Virus record (IMG/VR): IMGVR_UViG_3300007765_000002
Location: 1-64,000 of that record
Reading direction: 5' to 3' (one strand)
Length of the DNA stretch: 64,000 nucleotides
DNA from: a virus
Shown: positions 34,103 through 42,634 of the stretch, piece by piece
Layout: each line of letters starts with the position of its first letter
Numbering within the stretch: the first letter of the stretch is position 1
The notes under the pieces: generated by a model
What the model was told of the DNA's origin: nothing
The model's database searches: none
The model's input: only the letters and a program-made list of their open reading frames with translations
Position numbers and translations under genes: made by a program

Positions 34103-34280
34103 ATTTACTTTCCATCCATGCTATTTTATCTTTGAGGTGTAACTTTTCTTTCTTGAGTTCAGTTAACTTTGAGTGAGTTTCGCCTATGTCATTATTCTCT
34201 AGTTTCCAAATTATGTTATCTAATTCTTTATGCCGTTTCTTTAACAATTTTAAATCAAAATCTACTATATTATCTGTCAT
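34095..34280 (-). CDS. DUF465/YdcH-like coiled-coil protein
   Basis: 61 residues, one long helix. LKKRHKELDNIIWKLEN...LTELKKEKLHLKDKIA has the YdcH hallmark (KK-x-K/R-L-x-L-KD-x-I). These small proteins form helical hairpins; function unknown even in bacteria. Overlaps the next gene start. Confidence 0.7.
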   Translation of the reverse strand: MTDNIVDFDLKLLKKRHKELDNIIWKLENNDIGETHSKLTELKKEKLHLKDKIAWMESKFG

Positions 34281-34289
34281 CGTTTTCTC

Positions 34290-34991
34290 CTACATGGTTG
34301 CTTCACTTAAAATGTGCTTTGCCCATTCTACGTCCGCCGGAAACGCTTCGAAGCGTTTACTCCAGTATACCGGATCTATGAAGTCATTTATTAATCCTAA
34401 CTGCTCGTCTGTCATTTTATCGAGCATATCCATTCCTGTATCGCTATGGTATATAACCCATGGACTTATTTTCCCATTTCTTATTAGTGCTACTGCTTTA
34501 TTAAAACTTACAAATTTAAAAAAATGATTGAACGAAGAATTGTTATTATTTGCCCAATCCTCCATACTTAATATGCTACGCTCTAATGCATCTCTAGCAT
34601 TTTCTGTTTTAATATATGGAAGTAAATATTCTTCATACACAGAATCCTTACACCAATTATCTAACTTAATGTTACTTTTAATAACATAATCAATAAAGTA
34701 ATCCGGATTGATTACGTTGATGTTTATAATATGTTTGCCAAACTTTACAAACGCATTATAATATTGGCTACTAGCAAAGTGCTGGTAGTCTTTAAAGTTA
34801 GCAGAACCTTGTGTTAGTTCATAAAAACGTTTATAAGCAATGTATCCTATCTGTACATGCTTTTCGTCTTTCTGTCCGTGTCTACGTTTTTGTTCACATA
34901 CATGAGCCGCTAGTGTTTTTTCTCTAGCAAAACTCCTGTTACAAAATTTACATTCATAGCCACTGTTTGATTGACTTATCGTCGTATCCAT
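34290..34991 (-). CDS. C2H2 zinc-finger protein
   Basis: 233 residues. N-terminal C2H2 finger YECKFCNRSFAREKTLAAHVCEQKRRHGQ (C-x2-C...H-x2-C with nearby H), followed by a conserved helical domain. The family is typical of T4-like marine phages; DNA or RNA binding is likely, target unknown. It overlaps the next gene upstream by 38 nt. Confidence 0.7.
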   Translation of the reverse strand: MDTTISQSNSGYECKFCNRSFAREKTLAAHVCEQKRRHGQKDEKHVQIGYIAYKRFYELTQGSANFKDYQHFASSQYYNAFVKFGKHIININVINPDYFIDYVIKSNIKLDNWCKDSVYEEYLLPYIKTENARDALERSILSMEDWANNNNSSFNHFFKFVSFNKAVALIRNGKISPWVIYHSDTGMDMLDKMTDEQLGLINDFIDPVYWSKRFEAFPADVEWAKHILSEATM

Positions 34992-35421
34992 GTTCTATTG
35001 CTAATTGTTTGAGTTCCTTTTTATCGCATACTTCTGCATATGCTTCTATGTCACTAAGTTTCCACGACGTATATATTTCTTTGAGAAACCTAGTTTTCTT
35101 ATTATCTTTTGTTTCTTTTTTCATTGGCAAATACTTGCGTTTAAATGTGCCAATGCTTGGATTGATAGCACACAGTATTTTGTAAGTTAAGTCGGGATGC
35201 TTACTTACCTCCCAAAAGTTAATGTTTAGTTCATTATTGGTTGCGCGAATCATATACTCCTGTAGATCATTGGAGCCTGTTGCACTTGCGGAATATTTAA
35301 GTTGTAAATATGGGCTAAACGCTTTCTTTTTTTCTGCGCTTAAATTCTTGTACCAGTTGTAATCCTTTTTATCTATTGCGTTAAATATTTCGCTTAATGG
35401 TAATACTGCTGGCTTAGGCAT
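34954..35421 (-). CDS. Conserved helical protein, possibly clamp-loader small subunit-like
   Basis: 155 residues, helical (DYNWYKNLSAEKKKAFSPYLQLKYSASATGS...LKQLAIEHGYDDKSIKQWL). Similarity in layout to gp62-type clamp loader small subunits of marine T4-like phages is felt, not proven; the large subunit gp44 is not in the window. Ribosome site AAAGGA and a sigma70 promoter inside the upstream gene's end show it is real and early. Confidence 0.5.
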   Translation of the reverse strand: MPKPAVLPLSEIFNAIDKKDYNWYKNLSAEKKKAFSPYLQLKYSASATGSNDLQEYMIRATNNELNINFWEVSKHPDLTYKILCAINPSIGTFKRKYLPMKKETKDNKKTRFLKEIYTSWKLSDIEAYAEVCDKKELKQLAIEHGYDDKSIKQWL

Positions 35422-35953
35422 TCTCGAGTCCTTTTATATACTCTTTTATTGTAACATTTTCTAAGTATTTGTCAAGTTCAAATGGGCAATTATTAGCAAT
35501 TCTAACAATTCTGCCTTTTCCTCTGTATCTGTTACATACTGCTTTAATGTTATATTGTTCGATAATAAAACCGCCTGATTCTTTATTACCGCTATAATAG
35601 TTTTCTGTGTCGTTATATATATTATTTACCTTTCCACTTGTACTTTCTAAATCAAAACCAATCATATGTATTTCGTTATGTGTTCGCATTGCTATTATTA
35701 ATGCAATTAATCCTGAATTCATCATTGGTTCATATTCAGGAATATCTTCTAAATAATGCACATTTGCTACATTAACGCCACTTTGTTCAAACTCCTCACG
35801 CATTGGTGAATCAAGTATTATTAAGTGATCTGGAATAAACTCTCTATATAAAGCATTGCATCCATAAATTTCCCACTCGTTTCTTTTAAACAAGTTTAAA
35901 TCTATTTGCCTACGGCTTTCGCCATTGCCTACTACTAATGCTTTCACCACCAT
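35414..35953 (-). CDS. Rossmann-like MptE/DUF115-type protein
   Basis: 179 residues from MVVKALVVGNGESRRQID. ALVVGNGESR...WEIYGCNAL...PDHLIILD follows the DUF115/6-hydroxymethylpterin-pyrophosphokinase-like fold, also seen in sialyltransferase-like proteins. Activity here is unknown. Start overlaps the membrane-protein gene stop by 10 nt. Confidence 0.6.
   Translation of the reverse strand: MVVKALVVGNGESRRQIDLNLFKRNEWEIYGCNALYREFIPDHLIILDSPMREEFEQSGVNVANVHYLEDIPEYEPMMNSGLIALIIAMRTHNEIHMIGFDLESTSGKVNNIYNDTENYYSGNKESGGFIIEQYNIKAVCNRYRGKGRIVRIANNCPFELDKYLENVTIKEYIKGLENA
35448..35475 (-). promoter_or_regulatory. Sigma70-like promoter inside a gene end
   Basis: TTGACA-N16-TACAAT on the minus strand, within the 3' end of the Rossmann-like gene, reading into the 155-residue gene with a normal leader and AAAGGA site. 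Confidence 0.6.
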
Positions 35954-36225
35954 CCTGCCGCTACAACTATTCCTATTACATTTACAACGGCAAAATAACC
36001 TGTTAGTAATACCGGCCAAGCAAGTTTACGTCTGTAATATGCATAAATTCCTGTTATTGATCCTATTAAAAAGGCCGGATATACTATTAACATATTAGGA
36101 TCGTCTGCTGTTAATGCCAAATTTAAACTCGCGGCTACAGTAAAAATAAAACTTACTAATTCAAAATAAAATGCTACCTTGTCACTGTAGTAAGACTCTT
36201 CCCAAAATTTTAAAATTTTACCCAT
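35944..36225 (-). CDS. Small membrane protein
   Basis: 93 residues from the ATG overlapping the previous stop (ATGGGTAA). About three transmembrane segments (~20-36 VAFYFELVSFIFTVAAS, ~44-60 IVYPAFLIGSITGIYAY, ~70-90 PVLLTGYFAVVNVIGIVVAA). No motif recognised. Coupled to the secreted TIM-barrel-like gene, so both probably act at the cell envelope. Confidence 0.65.
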   Translation of the reverse strand: MGKILKFWEESYYSDKVAFYFELVSFIFTVAASLNLALTADDPNMLIVYPAFLIGSITGIYAYYRRKLAWPVLLTGYFAVVNVIGIVVAAGWW

Positions 36226-37378
36226 TGCCAAATGTGCCAGAAAAGCCAAAGAAAATTCTATTTCTATTAAAGTCATCTGTAACTATATGAGAAAAATCCA
36301 TCTCAAAGTTTAATGAGTTATCATCTTTCTCAAACAAATTGAATGTTTTTTTAGTTCCATACATTTGATAGTTGTCCGTCAAGTCAAACTTTAATTCAAA
36401 ATCATAACTAGTGTGTAGGTAATAGGCGCCTATAGCAATGGCGGCTATACCTATGACTGCTAGAGCAGTATCAGAATCACTATTTTTCTTCTTAGGTGCA
36501 TCTTCATGGCCACAGTATGTTATGTTTCTACCATTGCCTGTACCTACGGCACCCATAGAGCACATTAGATCACCTAATGCTTTTGCTTGTGCCGACTCAC
36601 TGAATAACGAATACTCAGAAACTACTACTGGTTTGCCCAGTTTCAATGCCTCAGTCAACATTCTTTTTGCTGTCTCTACATCTGATATGTAATCACCTGT
36701 AGTATGTCTACCTATTTGTAGATAGATGTAATCTGCATTGGTGTAGTATCGTGTATCGTGTTTGTATCCACCAACACCATCTGACAAATGTACCGCAACA
36801 GGTTTGTCTGTCTTTGACTTTATGAAAGCAACATAATCATTCACTTGTTCGGGTGACCAATACTCATCACATTCTAGACAAGCAACATAGGCAGATGCTT
36901 GGTCATCATAGAGTCGGATGATTTTCTCCATGAATACCTTGTGGTGGGCGGCATTACCTTTCCAATCCCTGTGTGCAGATTCGGGTGTCATCCACAATAC
37001 AGGTTTGAGTCCTGCTTGATTTAGTTCTATAAGTCTTTGCCTAAAGTTATCATTGGGGTCTACTATACCACCTGGCAAATGACCTCTAGAGGCACGGACA
37101 TACATATCAATATGTGTATCACCGGTGTTGACTAGTCGTTGTCTAAAGTTTGCTCGTTCTGCATCTGTCCAAGTGTTAGACAAATACATTAAGGTTGTGT
37201 TAAACTTCTTTGACTGATCGCCAGTGTGTGGGCCTATCTTGCCTAATAGAAACGATGATCTTACGCCGTGAAGTGAATATGTTTTATCGTATGCTTGGCT
37301 TACACTTATACCTACTATGCTTAAACAAGAAAGATATATTACTAGTAGCGTGGGCCAAATAATTCGTCGAATATTCAT
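36218..37378 (-). CDS. Secreted glycoside-hydrolase-like (TIM-barrel) protein
   Basis: 386 residues. Signal peptide at 1-30 (MNIRRIIWPTLLVIYLSCLS then ...SQA). Residues ~60-275 alternate helices and strands as in a TIM barrel: FRQRLIELNQAGLKPVLWMTPE, AYVACLECDEYW, KPVAVHLSDG, IYLQIGRH, KPVVVSEYS. ECDEYW and SEYS give candidate catalytic acids. A membrane-spanning stretch (TALAVIGIAAIAIGAYYL, ~305-322) and beta-rich C-terminus follow. Unusual for a T4-like phage; perhaps a surface hydrolase or exclusion factor. G+C in sampled lines is about 45%, above the flanking genes. TAAATA lies 5 nt before ATG. Confidence 0.65.
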   Translation of the reverse strand: MNIRRIIWPTLLVIYLSCLSIVGISVSQAYDKTYSLHGVRSSFLLGKIGPHTGDQSKKFNTTLMYLSNTWTDAERANFRQRLVNTGDTHIDMYVRASRGHLPGGIVDPNDNFRQRLIELNQAGLKPVLWMTPESAHRDWKGNAAHHKVFMEKIIRLYDDQASAYVACLECDEYWSPEQVNDYVAFIKSKTDKPVAVHLSDGVGGYKHDTRYYTNADYIYLQIGRHTTGDYISDVETAKRMLTEALKLGKPVVVSEYSLFSESAQAKALGDLMCSMGAVGTGNGRNITYCGHEDAPKKKNSDSDTALAVIGIAAIAIGAYYLHTSYDFELKFDLTDNYQMYGTKKTFNLFEKDDNSLNFEMDFSHIVTDDFNRNRIFFGFSGTFGNG

Positions 37379-37418
37379 ATGAATATTTAGTTGTTTTCAT
37401 ATGAATATTTAGTTGTTT
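37375..37418. repeat. Tandem 22-bp repeat duplicating a promoter-start region
   Basis: TCATATGAATATTTAGTTGTTT occurs twice without gap. Each copy carries, on the minus strand, CTAAATATTCATATG: a TAAATA box, 5 nt and ATG. The copy nearer the gene supplies the real start of the secreted protein; the other offers a decoy start in another frame. Confidence 0.85.
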
Positions 37419-37425
37419 AGTTTTT

Positions 37426-37926
37426 TTACATAACTTGAGTGACATCAATAACTTCCGATTGTTTATTAATTTCACTAATAAAATAAGCACATTGTGGCTT
37501 AGGACCATCATGTAAAGGAACTGCCAGTAATTGTCCTGTTTTAAGTTTAGGAAAGTACCATTTAACTTCTGTATAGATATCTACAATGTCAATTTCCGCA
37601 TAATTGTGCATATAGCCACTTAGTGGATTGTATAAAAAGGCTTCAAACCCTCTATCATTTACACTAGTAAGAGGCAACACTTCTAAATCACCTACTTCAG
37701 GACTACCTACCACGATATGCCAATCTACAGGCATTGGAATTTTATACTTACCAAGTTGTAGTACTACTGCCGGTGCGTTAAAAGATTCCAAAAAGATAAG
37801 TGGTATAAAAAAGTAATCCGGATCGGCAGGATTACTATTATCTAATATACAAAATCTTACATCATCTACCTTTTCAGGCATAGCGTTCATTGGGTATGAA
37901 ACGTCATCTAACGTTAATATTCTCAT
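37426..37926 (-). CDS. Conserved hypothetical protein
   Basis: 166 residues, beta-rich (FIPLIFLESFNAPAVVLQLGKYKIPMPVDWHIVVG...GPKPQCAYFI). Resembles a family in marine T4-like phages near uvsW, function unknown. Ribosome site AAGAGAAAA. Confidence 0.55.
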   Translation of the reverse strand: MRILTLDDVSYPMNAMPEKVDDVRFCILDNSNPADPDYFFIPLIFLESFNAPAVVLQLGKYKIPMPVDWHIVVGSPEVGDLEVLPLTSVNDRGFEAFLYNPLSGYMHNYAEIDIVDIYTEVKWYFPKLKTGQLLAVPLHDGPKPQCAYFISEINKQSEVIDVTQVM

Positions 37927-37944
37927 TGAGTTTTCTCTTATAAT

Positions 37945-38367
37945 TTAAAATGGTGGATCATCATCAGTAGGATCACTAATTTGATCATCTGCTGGTTTGG
38001 GTTTGTAATCTGGATTTTTAACTATTTGTTTTGTTCGTGGGTTAATTATATAATATTGGTGTGTTCTGTCTTTTGATCTAGCCGGAATTGGGTTACCTTT
38101 AATTGTAGGGCGTGTAGGATTACCAGCATCATCATAATCCGGAGTAGATGGAGAGCCCGGACCTGTATTCATATATTTTGTATGAACGAGTTTTTCCAGT
38201 GAAGCCATCTGCTTTACTAATAATATAATTTCGGATTGTAAATCTTTATTTTCAAGTTTAACCTTATCAATTTTGTCTATTAGACTTTTGTGTTCTAATT
38301 TAATATCGTCTAATTCTTTGATTAAGTCGTGGTACTTTTTATAAAGATCGCTAACTTGTGAACTCAT
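37945..38367 (-). CDS. Coiled-coil protein with Pro-rich tail
   Basis: 140 residues. Residues ~5-62 form a heptad-repeat coiled coil (LYKKYHDLIKELDDIKLEHK...); the rest is a disordered Pro/Lys/Asp-rich tail. Probably an oligomeric scaffold or adaptor; no enzyme motif. A late-like AATAAATA lies 7 nt before ATG. Confidence 0.55.
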   Translation of the reverse strand: MSSQVSDLYKKYHDLIKELDDIKLEHKSLIDKIDKVKLENKDLQSEIILLVKQMASLEKLVHTKYMNTGPGSPSTPDYDDAGNPTRPTIKGNPIPARSKDRTHQYYIINPRTKQIVKNPDYKPKPADDQISDPTDDDPPF

Positions 38368-38380
38368 TGCTTATTATTTA

Positions 38381-39832
38381 TTATCCTTGCCAATTCACTT
38401 TTTCTACAGTAAATGGATATTCTGCTTCCCTGTAATAACTTTTTCTTTTAGTTAAATGTCGTTTAGCATACTTGCAAGTGCTAGTTATATCCCAAATTTG
38501 TACAAAGTCTTTATCTTCTGCTTTTCTAATACCACGGCCAATACTTTGTATTACTCTAACAAAACTTTTGCCTGGTTCAATTAATACCAAATTAAATATA
38601 CGTGGTATGTTAATGCCAACTGCCGCAACGCCATATGTTGCAATAATTATTTTTGCGTCTGCTGTTCTAACATCATCATAATGTTCTTTTCTTTCATCTG
38701 CCTTAGTAGCACCGCTCACAAATACACTTCCATCTAACCTTTGTTCAAGCAGTTTGCCGGCGCTTATTCTATCAACTAATATCAAAGTGTTTCCACTATC
38801 TTTAACATCATCAATAAAATTGCCTATGTAATCTATTCTATCTTCGTTGCTTAAAAGATACTTCAATTCACTCTGATAATTATTATATTCGCCATAATCA
38901 TTAAGTTGTACTATATTAACGTGGCAATTTGCTAAGACGCCCTTGTCTTGCAGGTCAGCGGCGGCTATTCTATTAACTACATCACCAATACTAACTTTTA
39001 GTGACATCCATTCATACTTTTCTTTTGGTATTGTGCCTGTTAAACCCCAACGTATAGGCACATTAGCAAACTGTTGCGTTAGCAATTGCTTCAGCACATC
39101 TGCCTTACTCATATGGACTTCGTCTACCATAATACACGCCACGCCCTCTATGAAGTCTTCTATAGTAACATCTACTTCTGCATTACGTGTTTTCTTTGTA
39201 AGTATGTTTAAACTTTGCCAAGTGCAAATGGTATGCGTTCTGCCGTATTCTTTTCTGTCACCATAAAAGACACCCACATCAAGTCCTAAGTTTATGTAGT
39301 CCTCTTCGGTTTGAGTCACAAGACTTTTGTTTGGCACAATAACTATAGTGCGCCCATATTTCTCGCATATATTACTAAGTGCGGCAGTAATAAGTGTTTT
39401 GCCTGCGCCAGTCGCGACCTCTTGTATGGACTGTGGATTTTCTAAAAAGCGATTAATTACTTCAACTTGATAATCTCGTAATACAATAGACTGTCCTTCA
39501 TGCGTATGTCCGCTAGGCCATTTGACGTGATTATAACTGTTTACATTTACTTTATCAAAAGTTAGTTCAACAGGATTCCTATAATCAATTAATTCTATTT
39601 TGTAATTGTCGAGTAATGGTAATATATCGCCCAACAAGTTTGTATATGTACTACCACCAAGATTAAAGAAAGACGCTTTACCATCCCAGCGTCCTAAACG
39701 AACTGCTGGCATAAATCTTGCGTGGGGGATATCAAATTTAAATTTATCGACTAACTTTCGTCTGTCTGTTAAATCTAATCCTTCAAATTTACAATTTACT
39801 TCGTCTTTTAAATATAACTTACACTTTGGCAT
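38381..39832 (-). CDS. uvsW: UvsW-type DNA helicase
   Basis: 483 residues (T4 UvsW ~500). Superfamily 2 helicase that unwinds branched DNA, such as R-loops and stalled forks. Walker A VATGAGKTLITAAL near 140-153, DEVH box (CIMVDEVHMSKADV), GLTGTIP (motif III-like), and C-terminal RVIQSIGRGIRKAED (motif VI). The N-terminal ~115 residues match the UvsW substrate-recognition part. It overlaps the next upstream gene by 14 nt. Confidence 0.93.
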   Translation of the reverse strand: MPKCKLYLKDEVNCKFEGLDLTDRRKLVDKFKFDIPHARFMPAVRLGRWDGKASFFNLGGSTYTNLLGDILPLLDNYKIELIDYRNPVELTFDKVNVNSYNHVKWPSGHTHEGQSIVLRDYQVEVINRFLENPQSIQEVATGAGKTLITAALSNICEKYGRTIVIVPNKSLVTQTEEDYINLGLDVGVFYGDRKEYGRTHTICTWQSLNILTKKTRNAEVDVTIEDFIEGVACIMVDEVHMSKADVLKQLLTQQFANVPIRWGLTGTIPKEKYEWMSLKVSIGDVVNRIAAADLQDKGVLANCHVNIVQLNDYGEYNNYQSELKYLLSNEDRIDYIGNFIDDVKDSGNTLILVDRISAGKLLEQRLDGSVFVSGATKADERKEHYDDVRTADAKIIIATYGVAAVGINIPRIFNLVLIEPGKSFVRVIQSIGRGIRKAEDKDFVQIWDITSTCKYAKRHLTKRKSYYREAEYPFTVEKVNWQG

Positions 39833-40853
39833 AATATGCTGGGCCAGGACCTAACTGTTTTAATATCTTTTTATCCTCATCGCTCAGCGGCGAGTTTACA
39901 GTATTATAATAACATACCTTAGGTATTTGGTCAAGATAAATGTTGAATGTTTTTTCATTAACCATTCTTGTAACAAATATTAACTGCGGGTTTACTTCGC
40001 TTTCTATTAATTCTTGAACGTTATGAGCGTAATAAACTAAGCAGTCTTTTTTACACACTCTTTCTGCTTTGCCTATAGCATCATCCTTAATAAACTGCTT
40101 TATTACTTTAACCACCATCGGTTCAAACTGTGTATCTATCATTACTTGTTGTTTAGTTACGGCCCTCACTTCACTGTTTTGTTTAGCAATGCCTGCGTCT
40201 ACCTTTGGACCAAATAATAAACGCTCTGGTGAATAAAATACTATTGGAAGTCTATTGTATTTCAAAGCATACAAAATCATATGCTTTAGTTTCTTTTCCT
40301 TGTCTTTTACTGAGCCTGTTAACGACACACGAGTATTGGATGCCATAATATGCTCTACAGAATCGTTAAGCAATAGTTTTATTTTATTACTTAAACCATA
40401 ACCAAGTTCTGCAGACTTGTCTATTAAATCCCAAAGATCAATTATTTCTTTTTTTTCTAAATAATCTAACAATGCCTGTGATGCGTTTTTAATATACGGT
40501 TTAAAACTATTATCAACACAAAGTTCAACTCTGTATTCATCTTCAGACTGCTTTATTTCGTTTATAGTATCTAAATATTCTTGTATTTCGTTGCTGTATT
40601 CTACTTCGGTAATCTCAAGGCTTTGTAAAAAGTCTTGTATAAAAGTAAAATTAATCTCTGCTAAACTAAAAGCCCAAGCTTTACGCTCTACATCCCAAGT
40701 CAAGTCTGTATTGCTTTGCTTACCGTGTGCGAATAGTCTGCGTGGTATATCTGAAGTGCTAAATCTTTCAGTAATGTCTAATCCCGTCATTGAAAACGGA
40801 AGTTTTAGATAAATCTTTTTGTCGTCTATATAAACTTTGACAGGTTTATTCAT
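39819..40853 (-). CDS. Unknown protein coupled to uvsW
   Basis: 344 residues, no named family. N-terminal beta-rich region with LTWDVERKAWAFSLAEINFTFIQDFLQSL, a pattern like a HARP- or substrate-binding domain, then a helical region and TRVSLTGSVKDKEKKLKHMILYAL, VYYAHNVQEL, a possible nucleotide-fold. Tight coupling to UvsW suggests a partner in recombination repair. Its start lies beside a terminator, so it probably has its own promoter; none recognised. Confidence 0.55.
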   Translation of the reverse strand: MNKPVKVYIDDKKIYLKLPFSMTGLDITERFSTSDIPRRLFAHGKQSNTDLTWDVERKAWAFSLAEINFTFIQDFLQSLEITEVEYSNEIQEYLDTINEIKQSEDEYRVELCVDNSFKPYIKNASQALLDYLEKKEIIDLWDLIDKSAELGYGLSNKIKLLLNDSVEHIMASNTRVSLTGSVKDKEKKLKHMILYALKYNRLPIVFYSPERLLFGPKVDAGIAKQNSEVRAVTKQQVMIDTQFEPMVVKVIKQFIKDDAIGKAERVCKKDCLVYYAHNVQELIESEVNPQLIFVTRMVNEKTFNIYLDQIPKVCYYNTVNSPLSDEDKKILKQLGPGPAYYAKV

Positions 40854-40865
40854 AATAAAAAGAAA

Positions 40866-40886
40866 GGGGAGACACTAGGCCTCCCC
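40866..40886 (-). terminator. Intrinsic terminator after the AAA+ gene
   Basis: Minus strand GGGGAG-(9 nt)-CTCCCC followed by TTTCTTTTTATT. It ends the AAA+ unit just upstream of the 344-residue gene. Confidence 0.8.
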
Positions 40887-40895
40887 AAGTGTATT

Positions 40896-40930
40896 AGATA
40901 CTTATCGCCGGAGCGAGGCAATAAGTATCT
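40896..40930 (-). ncRNA. Long hairpin in the 3' untranslated region
   Basis: AGATACTTAT and ATAAGTATCT are perfect 10-bp complements; inside, a G-U pair and GCC/GGC extend the stem to about 14 bp with a 7-nt loop. It sits between the AAA+ stop and the terminator. It may protect the mRNA or be a small RNA; no known family recognised. Confidence 0.45.
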
Positions 40931-40943
40931 ATTTTGGCGGGTG

Positions 40944-42008
40944 TTAACGAAGTATGCTAACCTCCGCCATACGTCTCCAATTATCTTTGGAGATTTTACG
41001 CAAGTCACCAATCTTGAGAGCAGTACGAAGTGACATTTCTCGAACTCGGTCTTTGTTCTTTTCCATGTAGTCAAGAACCTCGTCTTGCGTTTGTTTATTA
41101 AACTTGTATCCGTTGAACAATTCACCGCTTTTGGCAATCTGTTTGATACGCAGGATCTTGTCACGCATTGTGTCCAACGTAAGGTCCAAGTAGTGGCAAC
41201 GTGACTGGAGTGCTTCCAAGTGGTCCTGTACTTTCTTAGAGCGTATATTCTCAAACTTCACGTTAGTGATGAAGATTGCTGACCCGCGGAAGTCAAACGA
41301 ATTAGGAATGCCTTCTGCACGGAGTTTGACACTGTCAGCATTCCAATGGATTCGGCGTCTCTTACCCGAGTCCAATGCCGCTTTCAGTATGTTGAGTGAC
41401 AAGTCATCAAACAATACAGTGTCGCAGTCATCAAACACCAACACGTTGCCTGGATCGCTGTACTCATACAGTTTCGCGTACAGTCCAAGAGCAGTCATCG
41501 CACCTTTTACAACATCGTATCGTGTACGAGTGCCTTTGATTTTGTCGAACAGTGAGGCCTTTTCCAGGGTGGTCTCTACACCGTAGGACTTACCAACTCC
41601 AGGAGGGCCTGTGACAATCATTGCACGGACATCACCATTGATAGTCGCTTCAGTCATTTCGTTGAGGATGCTGAAACGCTCTTCAATGCGGTTCATGACC
41701 TCTTCGTCAGTTTCTTCGACCTTCTCTACAACGGGACTTTTAGACGAGGTATTTCCTGCAGCCATTTTCTTTGCATATTCCTCGGCTTCACTCTCGCCCA
41801 CCATTTCAATATGTAGTGGAGACTCAACCTGGATTGCGAATGTATACTGCGGGAATCCCAGCATATCAGTTCCGTCTACGGTAATCTTGCCGCCGCCTTT
41901 AGTAGACGGACGATAATTTTTGACCAGTGGGAAAATGACATTTTCCACATCCTTAGTGGGAGAGTCTTTACGGTTGATGATGCCTTTGAGGACTTTAATG
42001 TGTGACAT
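40944..42008 (-). CDS. AAA+ ATPase
   Basis: 354 residues from MSHIKVLKGI, preceded by AAGGAGCG; upstream in-frame ATGs lack this. Walker A GPPGVGKSYG at ~135-144, Walker B VLVFDDCD near 195, and a later Asn sensor (AIFITNVKF). The N-terminal ~70 residues are a separate beta domain. Family use unknown; AAA+ proteins of this type occur in marine T4-like phages. The gene is about 50% G+C in sampled lines against ~35% nearby, which suggests a separate origin. Confidence 0.75.
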   Translation of the reverse strand: MSHIKVLKGIINRKDSPTKDVENVIFPLVKNYRPSTKGGGKITVDGTDMLGFPQYTFAIQVESPLHIEMVGESEAEEYAKKMAAGNTSSKSPVVEKVEETDEEVMNRIEERFSILNEMTEATINGDVRAMIVTGPPGVGKSYGVETTLEKASLFDKIKGTRTRYDVVKGAMTALGLYAKLYEYSDPGNVLVFDDCDTVLFDDLSLNILKAALDSGKRRRIHWNADSVKLRAEGIPNSFDFRGSAIFITNVKFENIRSKKVQDHLEALQSRCHYLDLTLDTMRDKILRIKQIAKSGELFNGYKFNKQTQDEVLDYMEKNKDRVREMSLRTALKIGDLRKISKDNWRRMAEVSILR

Positions 42009-42033
42009 AATTCGCTCCTTATATGTCAGTGGA

Positions 42034-42279
42034 TTAAACTTGGCGGGGGACGTCATATCGTCCCTGCATGGTGAAGGTGCCGAGGCGCGTGGCATTGCCA
42101 GTTGCGGGCCAATGTACTTCGCCCTTGAACGCCTGCACTCTCAACGGAGTATCGAAGCCACTGGTTTTGGGATTGGCATTAAACTGCCCAACAGCACCCA
42201 CCAGCGTGTCGTCGTAAACACAAGTCTCACGCTGAGATCCAGCAATGTTTCGAAAGTTGATTACAAAAGTATTACGCAT
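42034..42279 (-). CDS. Small beta-rich protein of the AAA+ cassette
   Basis: 81 residues, beta-rich (FVINFRNIAG...FDTPLRVQAFKGEVHW). Identical AAGGAGCGA ribosome site to the AAA+ gene and one 60-base line at 63% G+C support that it is real and came with the AAA+ gene. No function recognised. Confidence 0.55.
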   Translation of the reverse strand: MRNTFVINFRNIAGSQRETCVYDDTLVGAVGQFNANPKTSGFDTPLRVQAFKGEVHWPATGNATRLGTFTMQGRYDVPRQV

Positions 42280-42456
42280 CTATCGCTCCTTGTTAGTTGG
42301 GTCTGACAAGAAATCATTTATCGCTTCGACAAACATATTCATTACTTCTTGTCTCCAAAGACTAGTATATCCTATGCCGATAGCATTTCCTACTGACTTT
42401 ATTTCTTCATCATTGTAAGACTCAAGAAGTTTGTTTACAATTTCTGTTCTAGTCAT
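42280..42456 (-). CDS. Small helical protein
   Basis: 58 residues from MTRTEIVNKLLESYNDEE, with AAGGAGAAACG upstream; a longer reading starts inside the -10 box. Helical with IGIGYTSLWRQEVM. It ends at the start of the next gene. Unknown function. Confidence 0.55.
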   Translation of the reverse strand: MTRTEIVNKLLESYNDEEIKSVGNAIGIGYTSLWRQEVMNMFVEAINDFLSDPTNKER

Positions 42457-42490
42457 CACGTTTCTCCTTGTTTCTTTAGCGTATATATAC

Positions 42491-42518
42491 ATTATACTGA
42501 TTTTGTCAGATCTGTCAC
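42491..42518 (-). promoter_or_regulatory. Sigma70-like promoter of the AAA+ unit
   Basis: GTGACA-N16-TATAAT on the minus strand, reading into the 58-residue gene and the AAA+ genes with a normal leader. The rest of 42493-42634 is AT-rich with no gene. Confidence 0.65.
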
Positions 42519-42634
42519 TTTTTTTTGTACTCTAAGTGCTTGATTTTATTGAAGAATCAACTATTTTTGATATTTTGGTAAGTGTTTGAAATCATTGAAG
42601 AAAAAAGCCAATAAAATCAATGACTTACTAATTG

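Noticed and set aside
37284-37511. 75-codon minus-strand reading frame
   Set aside because: Created by the 22-bp repeat, in a different frame to the signal peptide; overlaps two better genes.
40850-41254. 134-codon minus-strand reading frame
   Set aside because: Lies in another frame inside the AAA+ gene, with no ribosome site or family pattern; a shadow of the G+C-rich AAA+ gene.
42580-42634. Inverted TCATTGA/TCAATGA near the FkbM gene end as terminator
   Set aside because: Seven-base stem with a ~19-nt loop and no good U run on the transcribed strand; too weak.
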